Assembly: GCF_002197845.1 (NCBI RefSeq)
Contig: NZ_NIDE01000014.1
Location: 310,001 to 374,000 of the forward strand
Direction of reading: 5' to 3'
From: Fimbriiglobus ruber
Lineage (GTDB): Bacteria > Planctomycetota > Planctomycetia > Gemmatales > Gemmataceae
DNA length: 64,000 nt
Under the pieces are notes generated by a model that saw only the letters and a list, made by a program, of their open reading frames with translations, made no database searches and had not been told where the DNA came from. Positions 54,045-63,531 of the stretch are shown piece after piece. Each line of letters starts with the position of its first letter. Position 1 is the first letter of the stretch. Both the position numbers and the translations under genes were made by a program.

Positions 54045-57000
54045 ATGTCTCACCGCACGACCCTCCGATCTCTTCGCGCCGAACCGCTGGAAGACCGCTC
54101 GGTGCCGGCTGCCGGCGGAGCCCTCGACCCTTCCTTCGGCACCGGGGGTACGTTCGCCTCGTCGTACCTCGACTCCGCCGAAGTCGCCGTTCAGCCCGAC
54201 GGCAAAATCGTCATCGCCGGCACAATCGCTACCGGCGCGACCGCAGGCGACGTAGGGCTGGTGCGGCTGAACACGGACGGCTCGCTCGACCAGTCGTTCG
54301 GAAGTGGTGGGTATGCTGTCAGTACGGCCCGTTCTAACGTTACCGTCCGCGCAGTCGCGATCGAGCCGGACGGACAGATTCTGGTCGGCACACAGGACCA
54401 GCAAGCGGTCGTTACCTCTAATCCACAGCAGAACGACGGCACGTATCCGAACGGTCTGATCCGCTTCAACGCGAACGGAACCGCTGACACGGCTTTCGGT
54501 TTCCTGCCACTCCCGCAATCCGTCGACGCAATTTCGATAAACGGTACCGGCCAAGTGCTTGTCTCGGGAAAATCGACGCCGGGGTACTCGCAGGTGGTAG
54601 AAGCGGACGTGGTGTCGTTCGATAATGCCAACAACCTGCCGACCACTCATGACACCGGGGATACCGGAACATACGTCACGCGACTCACCTCGTCTGGGGC
54701 CATTGACACCTCGTTCGGTACGAACGGTACGTTTTCCAACCCTAACCAGACAACCCTGTTCACGACAGGCAACGGTACGTCGATCATCAACTCGGACGGC
54801 GAGCTGTACGAAATCATCACCCCTACAGGCTCAACAACGCCGTCCCAACTGGTCCGAGTCAACACGGACCTGACGCCGGACGCCACGTTCGGCGCGAACG
54901 GGACCGTGTCCCTGACGGGCGTCAACGCCGAGTTGGTTACAGTTCTGCCGAGTGGCAAAATCGACGTGGCCGGTCAGCCCGGCGTCACCGAGCAGCTGCT
55001 GGCGAACGGCACTCCCGACACGTCCTACGGGACGAATGGGATCGCGCAATCAGTCGACCCCGCGACCCTCTCGCTCCTCAACAACACCGGCTCGGTCGAA
55101 ACGCCGGGAGGCAACGTCGTCGCCCCGTCGGTCGTGAGTGGCACGCCGGCATCGATCAAGGTTTCTCAGTATCTGACCGCCAGCGCGAGTATTCCCTCCC
55201 CGGACGCGAGCGGGCTGGACCCGTGGTTCGGGACGAACGGCACGGCGGTGCTCCCGTCACTTACCGCCCCGGTTTCCGCCGTGCAATCGGACGGTAAGAC
55301 TGTTGTTGCTGGCGTCGACAACGGAGTTTTGACTCTGTACCGGCTCAACACCGACGGGACGCTTGATACGACGTTTGGGACCGGCGGGACAGTCGTCGGC
55401 ACGGGAGTCTATCAGCAGAGCGTCGGGGCAATCACGATCGAGCAGAACGGCCAGATCCTGATCGGCGTGAACGTCGACACGACGAATACCGGTTCTCACC
55501 TGACGTCGACATACACCTATACCACCTCAAATAGTGGGCTGCTTCGATTCAACTCAGACGGCTCTATCGACACGACATTCGGGACAACTGGAGGCGCATT
55601 CTCCGTACCTGTAGACCACTACATCCAGAACATTCTAGAGCAACCGAACGGCGATGTTCTGGTGGGGGGAGGGCCCGATTTGGACGACGGGCCGTACCGC
55701 GTTATGGCCTTGGGTTGCACCGTAACAAGATTCACACCCGCAGGTGTCGTCGACACCACGTTCGGAACGAACGGGGAAATTTCGGCACCGGGCCCCTACT
55801 CTTCGCTGAGCGGATCAATTGCTACCGGGAACGGCACAACACTGACCGACTCGGACGGCAATTTCTATGAGGTGTTACTCGGGACACAACCCGGAACAGA
55901 CGGATTGCTGGGAAGTTATTTTTTGACTCTCCAGCGGTTTAACAGTGACGGCTCGCCCGACACGACCTTTTCTTCATTCAACACGACCTTTTCTGCGATC
56001 AATTTGCCGCCCATCGTAAGTACGGACACAATACCAGCTCAAACGAACGCTGCGGTTCAAGAATTACCTGACGGCAATATGCTCGTCGCGGGAACAACGG
56101 GCGTTAATTCCGATACCATTCTCGTCGAGCAAATCACTCCGAACGGTGCCCTCGACCCGTCGTTCGGCACCGGCGGAAAAGTATCCGATTCTGTCCCAGC
56201 CGCGCTTGCGCAAAATTCTTCGGACGTCGTACTTCAGTTGCAACCGCTCATCGCGGCGGACGGGTCGGTCATCGCGGTCGCGAATTACGGAGTTCAGACA
56301 TCCCCCCAGCCACCGAGCAACGCGGCTCCCGAGGTTTTGGTTCAGCGATTTACGCCAACCGGCCAACTCGACACCACATTCGGGGCGAACGGGACCGCCA
56401 CTCTCGCCTATTCCCAGGCAGCCGATAGCAGCGCTAGTCTCACCACCAACGCCGTTTTGACTTCGTCGGACGACGTTTTTGTCACGACATCCATCAACGG
56501 TGGAACACCTGCCACGATATTGACCCACTTACTCGGCACGCCCATTACGTTGCCCGCCCCCGGCAACCCGTTACTCGTCGGGGATTCTCAAATCGTGGTC
56601 GGGGCCGACGCCGGCGGCGGGCCTGTCGTCCAGTCGTTCAACGTGGACAGATCCCAACCGCTCGGGCCGACGTTCGCGGCCAGCGCCGCGTTCACCGGCG
56701 GGGTCCGCGTGGCCAGCGCGGACTTCAACCACGACGGCGTGGCAGACATCGTCACCGGGACCGGGCCGGGGACGTCGGCCGTGGTCCAGCTCCTCGACGG
56801 TCAGACGGGCGGCGTCCTGGCCACCATCGACCCATTCGAGTCGACGTTCACGGGCGGGGTGTTTGTGGCCGCCGGTGACCTGAACGGGGACGGCATCCCG
56901 GACGTCGTCGTCACCCCCGACCAGGGCGGCGGACCGGTCGTGGCCGTGTACGACGGGGCCGCCCTGGCCCAGGGAAACGTCGTCCAGATCGCCCGCTTCT

Positions 57001-57569
57001 TCGGCATCCAGGACCCGAACTTCCGGGGCGGCGACCGGGCCGCCGTCGGCGACCTGGACGGGACCGCCGGCGGGGGCGATCTGATCGTGGCCGCCGGGTT
57101 CGGCGGCGGGCCCCGGGTCGCCGGGTACGTCGGCTCGTCCCTGGCGTCCGGTACCCCGGTCAAGCTGTTCGCCGACTTCTTCGCGTTCGAGCCGTCCGTC
57201 CAGAACGGGGCGTACGTGGCCGTCGGGGACGTGAACGGGGACGGCAAGGCGGATCTCATCGCCGGGGCCGGTCCGGGCGGCGGGCCGCGGGTGACGGTGT
57301 TCGACGGGGCCAATCTGCTGGACAACCAACAGACGACGGTCGCCGACTTCTTTGCTGGCGACCCGTCGAACCGTGGGGGCGTGCGGGTGGCGGCCAAGGA
57401 TCTAGACGGGAGCGATCAGGCGGGCGTGGTGGTCGGGTCGGGGACCGGGGCCGGGGCGACGGTGACCGCGTACACCGGGGCTGCCCTGACGGCCGACCCG
57501 GGATCGCCAGCATCGCTGTTCGACTTCGACGCCATCCCCGGGTTCACCGGCGGTGTGTTCGTCGGGTAA
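54045..57569 (+). CDS. LExRSxP surface protein with delta-60 repeats and FG-GAP/VCBS tail
   Basis: 1174 residues from the ATG at 54045; longer in-frame starts give no signal-like N-terminus. MSHRTTLRSLRAEPLEDRSV carries the planctomycete LExRSxP motif. Residues about 27-820 contain delta-60-type beta repeats, e.g. LDPSFGTGG...AVQPDGKIVIAG...LVRLNTDGSLDQSFG, cycling about every 55-60 residues. The last 300 residues are FG-GAP/VCBS blades with Ca-binding-like DxNxDGxxD loops (AGDLNGDGIPDVVV, VGDVNGDGKADLIAG), ending GFTGGVFVG. The tail is nearly identical to that of the next two proteins. It is probably exported and surface-associated; no enzyme domain is seen. Confidence 0.85.
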   Translation: MSHRTTLRSLRAEPLEDRSVPAAGGALDPSFGTGGTFASSYLDSAEVAVQPDGKIVIAGTIATGATAGDVGLVRLNTDGSLDQSFGSGGYAVSTARSNVTVRAVAIEPDGQILVGTQDQQAVVTSNPQQNDGTYPNGLIRFNANGTADTAFGFLPLPQSVDAISINGTGQVLVSGKSTPGYSQVVEADVVSFDNANNLPTTHDTGDTGTYVTRLTSSGAIDTSFGTNGTFSNPNQTTLFTTGNGTSIINSDGELYEIITPTGSTTPSQLVRVNTDLTPDATFGANGTVSLTGVNAELVTVLPSGKIDVAGQPGVTEQLLANGTPDTSYGTNGIAQSVDPATLSLLNNTGSVETPGGNVVAPSVVSGTPASIKVSQYLTASASIPSPDASGLDPWFGTNGTAVLPSLTAPVSAVQSDGKTVVAGVDNGVLTLYRLNTDGTLDTTFGTGGTVVGTGVYQQSVGAITIEQNGQILIGVNVDTTNTGSHLTSTYTYTTSNSGLLRFNSDGSIDTTFGTTGGAFSVPVDHYIQNILEQPNGDVLVGGGPDLDDGPYRVMALGCTVTRFTPAGVVDTTFGTNGEISAPGPYSSLSGSIATGNGTTLTDSDGNFYEVLLGTQPGTDGLLGSYFLTLQRFNSDGSPDTTFSSFNTTFSAINLPPIVSTDTIPAQTNAAVQELPDGNMLVAGTTGVNSDTILVEQITPNGALDPSFGTGGKVSDSVPAALAQNSSDVVLQLQPLIAADGSVIAVANYGVQTSPQPPSNAAPEVLVQRFTPTGQLDTTFGANGTATLAYSQAADSSASLTTNAVLTSSDDVFVTTSINGGTPATILTHLLGTPITLPAPGNPLLVGDSQIVVGADAGGGPVVQSFNVDRSQPLGPTFAASAAFTGGVRVASADFNHDGVADIVTGTGPGTSAVVQLLDGQTGGVLATIDPFESTFTGGVFVAAGDLNGDGIPDVVVTPDQGGGPVVAVYDGAALAQGNVVQIARFFGIQDPNFRGGDRAAVGDLDGTAGGGDLIVAAGFGGGPRVAGYVGSSLASGTPVKLFADFFAFEPSVQNGAYVAVGDVNGDGKADLIAGAGPGGGPRVTVFDGANLLDNQQTTVADFFAGDPSNRGGVRVAAKDLDGSDQAGVVVGSGTGAGATVTAYTGAALTADPGSPASLFDFDAIPGFTGGVFVG
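56826..57569 (+). repeat. C-terminal cassette, copy 1 of 3
   Basis: 744 bases from ATCGACCC to the stop, almost identical at DNA level to 59791-60531 and 61962-62705, while the sequences upstream of the cassette differ. This points to gene conversion or recent segmental duplication. Confidence 0.85.
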
Positions 57570-57651
57570 AGGTGGTTAGCACTCCGAATTGTCGTGAAAG
57601 TAGTGGGTCCGGAACGCTCTTATAGGCACTCAATATTCCCGAGGTATTCCG

Positions 57652-60531
57652 ATGTCCAAGATCATCACCCGTCGCTCGCTTCACGTCGAAGCGCTGGAAG
57701 ACCGCTCGGTGCCCGCCTCGACCGCTCTCCCCGGCCAGACCTTCGGGACGATTACCGTCGCCGGGAACGGATCTTCCGGCCTGCCGGAAGTCAGCGGTGC
57801 GGCGACCGCTGTTCCGATCGGAACACCGAAAAACATTGCGGTGGATAGTGCCGGCGACCTGTTCTTCAACGACGGAAATGGGAACCTGCGGGAAGTAGTG
57901 GCCGGCAGCACGGACATCACCAACGTGACCGGACCCGGGGCCAAGGCAGTCGTTGTCAACGGGACCGGGGACCAGTTTCTGATCACCGACAACGGCGCCC
58001 AACTTCAGAAGTATAACCCCGGAACCGGCACGCTCACGGTCGTGGCCGGGACTGGGACGGTCGGGAATTCTGGGGACGGCGGCCCGGCTACCGCCGCGCA
58101 ACTCGGTTCGGTCATATCGCTAGCCGAGGACGGCGCCGGGAATTTGTTCATCGGCGACAGCTACAACGGTGACGTCCGACGCGTGGACGCCGCGACGGGT
58201 CGCATTTCCACAGTCATCGCAAGAGGGGGGCCACCGAACGGAGGGACTTTTACCGTTGATACACTCGCCGTGGACAAATCCGGAAATCTGTTCGTAGCTG
58301 GCGAAACGTTTAACGGGTCCACGTACGTCCCTGACGCGTTCCGCGTGGACGCCGGAACCGGAGCCATTTCTGTCATCGTTCTCGCGTCGAATCCTTACGG
58401 TATGGCCGTAGACGGGTCTGGTAATCTGTACACCAGTCAAGCCGGTTCGATCGATCGGATCAACATATCGTCTGGGCAAGTGACGAGTATCGCCGGGACG
58501 GGAACCCCCGGATTTTCCGGGGACGGTGGGCCGGCTTCGGGCGCACAGGTGAATGTGGGATCTGATGGCCCATCGCCCTCCGCGCTGATACTGGATGGGA
58601 CCGGAGACCTGTATTTTAGCGATGCGCTCAACAACGCGGTCCGGCGAATCGATGCGGCTACCGGCGTCATAACAACGGTAGCCGGTAACGGAACCCTGGG
58701 ACTTGTGGGAACCTCCGGCCCCGCCCTCGGGCCTTCCTTGATCAATTCGATTGCCACCGATTCGGCCGGCGACTTGTTTATCGCCGACACGGACGACCAT
58801 GTAATTCGCGAGGTCGTGTCGGGCTCGGGCGTCATCAAGACCGTGGCGGGGACCGGCTTTACGGGTACGACCGGCGACAACGGTCCGGCGACGGCCGCAC
58901 AGCTCACCGACCCAACACAAGTCGCGGTCGACGCCTCCGGGGACGTGTTCATTCTTGATTCCGGTACCGTGCGAAAGGTCTCGGCATCGACCGGCGTGAT
59001 TTCGACCATTTCCGGCTTGAACGAGACCCCCGATTTCATTGCCGTCGACCCGGCTGGAAATCTGTATGTCACTCCCACCTTTCCTGAAACTGCCGGCCCC
59101 CTTAAGAGGATTGACGCCCAGACGGGTTCCGTCACTTCCATCGCGACGGATTCGAGCAGCGCGATCACGTCAATGGCGGTGGACGCGGCCGGGGACATCT
59201 ACCTTGGCGAAGAGCAAATACCCGACGCGATCCACGATACCACCGCCAACGACGGCTCTAGCCAAATTGTGAAACTGTCAACCAGCGAACCTGACGGGTC
59301 GCCGTCCGTCGTCCCAGGATTCGGGGCTACCGGGTCCACCAATCCACCGAACCCCGTCGAGCTGGCGATTGACCAGACGGGCAATCTCATCATTGCAGAC
59401 TACACATCAGAAACGATTCTTCGGTTGAATCCGAATACGGGTGTTTCGACCCCCATCCTTTCAAATACCACGGCGAACGGGTTGGGCGTCGACGCTTCTG
59501 GCAACCTTTATTATTCCAACGGCACCACCGTCAGTGAACTCCTGCAGTCTCTTCCCACCTCGCTCGCCGTCGGGGCGGATACCGGTAGTGGCCAGGTCCA
59601 GGTCTACACCAAGGGCGCCTCAACCAGTACCACCCTCACCCCCTTCGGCTCGTCGTACACAGCCGGCGTCCGCGTGGCCGACGCCGACCTGAATGGCGAC
59701 GGGGTGGCGGACGTGATCGCTGGGACCGGTCCCGGTGTCCCCACCCAAGTCCAGGTGTTGGACGGTAAGACCGGGGCCGTCCTGGCGACGATCGACCCGT
59801 TCGAGTCGACGTTCACGGGCGGGGTGTTCGTGGCCGCCGGGGATCTGAACGGGGACGGCGTCCCGGACGTCGTGGTCACCCCCGATCAGGGCGGCGGGCC
59901 GGTCGTCGCCGTGTACGACGGGGCCGCCCTCGCCCAAGGCAACGTCGTCCAGATCGCCCGCTTCTTCGGCATCCAGGACCCGAACTTCCGGGGCGGCGAC
60001 CGGGCCGCCGTCGGCGACCTGACGGGGACCGGCGGGGGCGACCTGATCGTGGCCGCCGGGTTCGGCGGCGGGCCCCGGATCGCCGGGTACGTCGGCTCGT
60101 CCCTGGCGTCCGGCACCCCGGTCAAGCTGTTCGCCGACTTCTTCGCGTTCGAGCCGTCCGTCCAGAACGGGGCCTATGTTGCCGTCGGGGACGTGAACGG
60201 GGACGGCAAGGCAGACCTGATCGCTGGGGCCGGGCCGGGCGGCGGCCCGCGGGTGACGGTGTTCGACGGGGCCAGCCTGCTGGACAACCAACAGACGACG
60301 ATCGCCGACTTCTTCGCCGGCGATCCGTCGAACCGGGGCGGCATTCGGGTGGCGGCCAAGGACCTGGACGGGAGCAATCAGGCGGGCGTGGTGGTCGGGT
60401 CGGGGAGTGGGGCCGGGGCGACGGTGACGGCGTACACCGGGGCCGCGCTGACGGCCAGCCCGGGGTCGCCCGCGAGCCTGTTCGATTTCGACGCCCTCCC
60501 CGGATTCACCGGCGGCGTCTTCGTCGGGTAA
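57652..60531 (+). CDS. LExRSxP surface protein with NHL propeller and FG-GAP/VCBS tail
   Basis: 959 residues. The N-terminal MSKIITRRSLHVEALEDRSV again shows the LExRSxP motif. Residues about 30-640 are NHL-type blades with PKNIAVDSAGDLFFNDGNGN, GNSGDGGPATAAQL, IAVDPAGNLYV and similar repeats, forming one or two propellers, as in planctomycete and acidobacterial NHL proteins. The C-terminal 300 residues are the shared FG-GAP/VCBS cassette (one codon shorter than in the neighbours: GDLTGTGGGDL). It lies 82 bases after the previous gene and 80 before the next, so the three may be co-transcribed. Confidence 0.87.
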   Translation: MSKIITRRSLHVEALEDRSVPASTALPGQTFGTITVAGNGSSGLPEVSGAATAVPIGTPKNIAVDSAGDLFFNDGNGNLREVVAGSTDITNVTGPGAKAVVVNGTGDQFLITDNGAQLQKYNPGTGTLTVVAGTGTVGNSGDGGPATAAQLGSVISLAEDGAGNLFIGDSYNGDVRRVDAATGRISTVIARGGPPNGGTFTVDTLAVDKSGNLFVAGETFNGSTYVPDAFRVDAGTGAISVIVLASNPYGMAVDGSGNLYTSQAGSIDRINISSGQVTSIAGTGTPGFSGDGGPASGAQVNVGSDGPSPSALILDGTGDLYFSDALNNAVRRIDAATGVITTVAGNGTLGLVGTSGPALGPSLINSIATDSAGDLFIADTDDHVIREVVSGSGVIKTVAGTGFTGTTGDNGPATAAQLTDPTQVAVDASGDVFILDSGTVRKVSASTGVISTISGLNETPDFIAVDPAGNLYVTPTFPETAGPLKRIDAQTGSVTSIATDSSSAITSMAVDAAGDIYLGEEQIPDAIHDTTANDGSSQIVKLSTSEPDGSPSVVPGFGATGSTNPPNPVELAIDQTGNLIIADYTSETILRLNPNTGVSTPILSNTTANGLGVDASGNLYYSNGTTVSELLQSLPTSLAVGADTGSGQVQVYTKGASTSTTLTPFGSSYTAGVRVADADLNGDGVADVIAGTGPGVPTQVQVLDGKTGAVLATIDPFESTFTGGVFVAAGDLNGDGVPDVVVTPDQGGGPVVAVYDGAALAQGNVVQIARFFGIQDPNFRGGDRAAVGDLTGTGGGDLIVAAGFGGGPRIAGYVGSSLASGTPVKLFADFFAFEPSVQNGAYVAVGDVNGDGKADLIAGAGPGGGPRVTVFDGASLLDNQQTTIADFFAGDPSNRGGIRVAAKDLDGSNQAGVVVGSGSGAGATVTAYTGAALTASPGSPASLFDFDALPGFTGGVFVG
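59791..60531 (+). repeat. C-terminal cassette, copy 2 of 3
   Basis: 741 bases; one codon shorter than copies 1 and 3 at the GDLTGTGGGD position, otherwise close to identical. Confidence 0.85.
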
Positions 60532-60611
60532 GAGCGAAAGCAAGCAACGAGTTGTGGTCCGAACGTGTTCGAGGCGATGTTTCACAGACCTGTGTTCTGA
60601 AAGGGCAACCG

Positions 60612-62705
60612 ATGTCTACGATCAGCCGCCGCCGATTTCTCCGTGTCGAACAAATGGAAGATCGCGCAGTGCCGGATGCCTCCTCGACCGTGCCGTTCGG
60701 CACGATTACCGTTGCCGGAGGCGGAACTGCCGCCCTGGTCCCCAACCAATCCAACCCGACAACCGTTTCAATCCAACCGTCATCGATCGCGGTCGACCAG
60801 GCGGGGGATGTGTTCATCTCCGACTCGGCCAATCACACCGTAGACAAGGTCGCATCGGGGTCCGGCGTCCTCACCACGGTCGCGGGAACAGGAGTCGCAG
60901 GGACAGCCGGGGACGGTGGCCCGGCCACCGCCGCCCAGCTCACGGGGCCGAGCCAAGTTGCCGTTGATGCCGCCGGGGACGTGTTCATTCTCGACGGGGA
61001 GCTGGTACGAAAAGTCACGGCAGCAACCGGTGTTATCTCGACTGTCTCGACTCTCTCGGGAACACTGGGGATACCTAAACTACTCGCAGTAGATCCGGGT
61101 GGGGATGTCTTCGTATACATCCAAATGGAGCCTGCCGGATCAACCGGATCGGTAACGACTGAGTTCGGAATGGTTCAGCGGATCGATGCAGCGAGTGGCG
61201 CCGTCACTGATCTTCAGGAGCCGTTTAGCGGACAGACTAGCGGATTCGTCGCGTCGATGACGGCCGACGCGTCAGGGAACCTGTACTTGGGGCTATATAC
61301 CGCGCCGACGTTTAAATTCGTACAAGAGCCGTTATTTGGTGGTGGCACGACATCGGTCCAAATGGTCGCCACACCGGGTGCCAGCAAAATCATAAAGTGG
61401 ACTCCAGGTGTCAACTCAATTTCTACTGTTGCGGGGTCCGATAGCACGACGGTCAGTGGCTATGACCCCATCGCTTTGGCAATCGATGGGTCAGGGAATT
61501 TACGGATTTTTGCCAGCTATATTCCCTCCACAAATCCCAGTCTTAATCCGACGGTATTCCAGTTAAACCCGGCCACAGGCACGTTGACTACACTTATCTC
61601 CAATATCGCCACCTCGATTGCTCCCTCTGAGATTGACTCCGGCTCGATCACATCGGATTTTGGCGTCGATGCGGCTGGGAACATTTTTTATTTCAACGGC
61701 AACACGGTTAGTGAAATCCCGGCTGCTGCCTCGGCCGCTCTCGTCGTCGGAGGGGATACCGGCGGGCAAGTTGTGGTCTACCCCAAAGGCTCGAACAGTA
61801 TTCCTCTGATGCCGTTTGGTTCGTCCTATACGGCCGGCGTCCGCGTGGCCGACGCCGACCTGAACGGGGACGGCGTGGCGGACGTGATCGCCGGGACCGG
61901 CCCGGGCGTCGCCAGCCAGGTTCAGGTCATTGACGGGGCGTCTGGAAAAGTCCTAGCGACCATCAACCCGTTCGAATCGACGTTTACGGGCGGGGTGTTC
62001 GTGGCCGCCGGGGACCTGAACGGGGACGGGGTGCCGGACGTCGTCGTCACCCCCGACCAGGGCGGCGGGCCGGTCGTGGCCGTGTACGACGGGGCCGCCC
62101 TGGCCCAGGGAAACGTCGTCCAGATCGCCCGCTTCTTCGGCATCCAGGACCCCAACTTCCGGGGCGGCGACCGGGCCGCCGTCGGCGACCTGAACGGGAC
62201 GGCCGGCGGGGGTGACCTGATCGTGGCCGCGGGGTTCGGCGGCGGGCCCCGGGTGGCTGGGTACGTCGGGTCGTCCTTGGCGTCCGGCACCCCGGTCAAG
62301 TTGTTCCCCGATTTCTTCGCGTTCGAGCCGTCCGTCCAGAACGGGGCGTACGTGGCCGTCGGGGACGTCAACGGGGACGGCAAGGCGGATCTCATCGCCG
62401 GGGCCGGGCCGGGTGGCGGCCCGCGGGTGACGGTGTTCGACGGGGCCAGCCTACTGGACAACCAACAGACGACGATCGCCGACTTCTTCGCCGGCGACCC
62501 GTCGAACCGGAATGGGGTACGGGTGGCCGCCAAGAACCTGGACGGGAGCGATCAAGCCGGGGTGGTGGTCGGGCCGGGGAGTGGAGCCGGGACCACGGTC
62601 ACGGCATACACCGGGCAGGCGCTGACCACCAGTCCGAACTCACCAGCATCGCTGTTCGACTTCACCCCGTCTGGCATTGCCAGTGACGGCGTCTTCGTTG
62701 GGTAA
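60612..62705 (+). CDS. LExRSxP surface protein with NHL repeats and FG-GAP/VCBS tail
   Basis: 697 residues from the ATG at 60612; an in-frame start at 60552 is possible but would put 20 atypical residues before the conserved MSTISRRRFLRVEQMEDRAV motif. The NHL-like part (about 25-400) is shorter than in the previous protein and shares GDGGPATAAQLTGPSQVAVD with it, so the two are related over the whole length. The FG-GAP/VCBS cassette follows, ending SLFDFTPSGIASDGVFVG, the most diverged of the three tails. Its stop is 7 bases from the stop of the convergent acetyltransferase gene. Confidence 0.86.
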   Translation: MSTISRRRFLRVEQMEDRAVPDASSTVPFGTITVAGGGTAALVPNQSNPTTVSIQPSSIAVDQAGDVFISDSANHTVDKVASGSGVLTTVAGTGVAGTAGDGGPATAAQLTGPSQVAVDAAGDVFILDGELVRKVTAATGVISTVSTLSGTLGIPKLLAVDPGGDVFVYIQMEPAGSTGSVTTEFGMVQRIDAASGAVTDLQEPFSGQTSGFVASMTADASGNLYLGLYTAPTFKFVQEPLFGGGTTSVQMVATPGASKIIKWTPGVNSISTVAGSDSTTVSGYDPIALAIDGSGNLRIFASYIPSTNPSLNPTVFQLNPATGTLTTLISNIATSIAPSEIDSGSITSDFGVDAAGNIFYFNGNTVSEIPAAASAALVVGGDTGGQVVVYPKGSNSIPLMPFGSSYTAGVRVADADLNGDGVADVIAGTGPGVASQVQVIDGASGKVLATINPFESTFTGGVFVAAGDLNGDGVPDVVVTPDQGGGPVVAVYDGAALAQGNVVQIARFFGIQDPNFRGGDRAAVGDLNGTAGGGDLIVAAGFGGGPRVAGYVGSSLASGTPVKLFPDFFAFEPSVQNGAYVAVGDVNGDGKADLIAGAGPGGGPRVTVFDGASLLDNQQTTIADFFAGDPSNRNGVRVAAKNLDGSDQAGVVVGPGSGAGTTVTAYTGQALTTSPNSPASLFDFTPSGIASDGVFVG
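61962..62705 (+). repeat. C-terminal cassette, copy 3 of 3
   Basis: 744 bases; the last 60 differ most from copies 1 and 2, while the central part is nearly identical. Confidence 0.85.
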
Positions 62706-62712
62706 GAAAGCG

Positions 62713-63438
62713 TTAGCCGTGGCTCTTGAGCAGTAGGTCCGTCAGGGCCGACAGCGCGACCCGCTGTCGGCCCTCGGCGTCGAAGTTGGACGGGGCGAGC
62801 CACTGTTCAAACGCGGCCCGGAGGGCGGGCCATTCGGAATCGATGATGGAATACCAGGCCGTGTCGCGGCTCCGCTGTTTGACGACGGTCGCCTGGCGGA
62901 ACACGCCCTCGAACGAGAAGCCGAGCCGCTGGGCGGACCGCCGGGACGGGGCATTTAGCGCGTTGCACTTCCACTCGTACCGCCGGTAGCCGAGCGCGAA
63001 CGCCCGCTCCATCATCAGGGTCATCGCCTCAGTAGCTGCCGGCGTTTGCTGGAGGAGCGGCGAAAAGTGCAGGTGGCCGACCTCGATCGACCCGTGCCGC
63101 GGGTCGATCCGGAGGTAACTCGCGATGCCGACCGCCCGGCCGGAGGATCGGTCGACGATCGCGAAGAACTGCGGGTCGTTACTCACGGCCGATGCGACTG
63201 CCCAGGCGCGGTACGCCTCGAAGTCGGCGAACGGGCCGTAGCCCAGGTAGGTCCAGGTCCGGCCGTCGGTGTCGAGCTGGTTGGCCGCGTGGAGCGATTC
63301 CGCGTGGGCGTCCGGGTTCAGCGGCTCGACCCGGCAGAAGCGGCCCTCCATCGGCTCGCGGGGCGGCAACGGCGGCGGAGCCCAATCGGGTACGAGCGGG
63401 CCGACCGGTTGGCCGAGGTGGTTGGTTTCGTGCGACAT
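62713..63438 (-). CDS. GNAT family N-acetyltransferase (RimJ/RimL-like)
   Basis: 241 residues from the ATG at 63438. GNAT elements: MEGRFCRVEPLNPDAHAESL at the N-terminus, FFAIVDRSSGRAVGIASYLR (beta 2-3), IEVGHLHFSPLLQQTPAATE (beta 4 and the acetyl-CoA loop, with a non-standard sequence) and NAPSRRSAQRLGFSFEGVFR (helix 4 to beta 6). This arrangement is close to the RimJ/RimL branch acting on protein N-termini or small molecules; the substrate is unknown. It is convergent with the surface-protein gene and 93 bases downstream of pyrB in the same direction. Confidence 0.88.
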   Translation of the reverse strand: MSHETNHLGQPVGPLVPDWAPPPLPPREPMEGRFCRVEPLNPDAHAESLHAANQLDTDGRTWTYLGYGPFADFEAYRAWAVASAVSNDPQFFAIVDRSSGRAVGIASYLRIDPRHGSIEVGHLHFSPLLQQTPAATEAMTLMMERAFALGYRRYEWKCNALNAPSRRSAQRLGFSFEGVFRQATVVKQRSRDTAWYSIIDSEWPALRAAFEQWLAPSNFDAEGRQRVALSALTDLLLKSHG

Positions 63439-63531
63439 GTGGGGATTCCGATCGGCCGGGCCGTGGGTTTTCGGGTGACGGTGTGCCCGACAGAACCGAC
63501 GCGGCAGCCCGCGTCGAGGTTCGGCCCGGCG

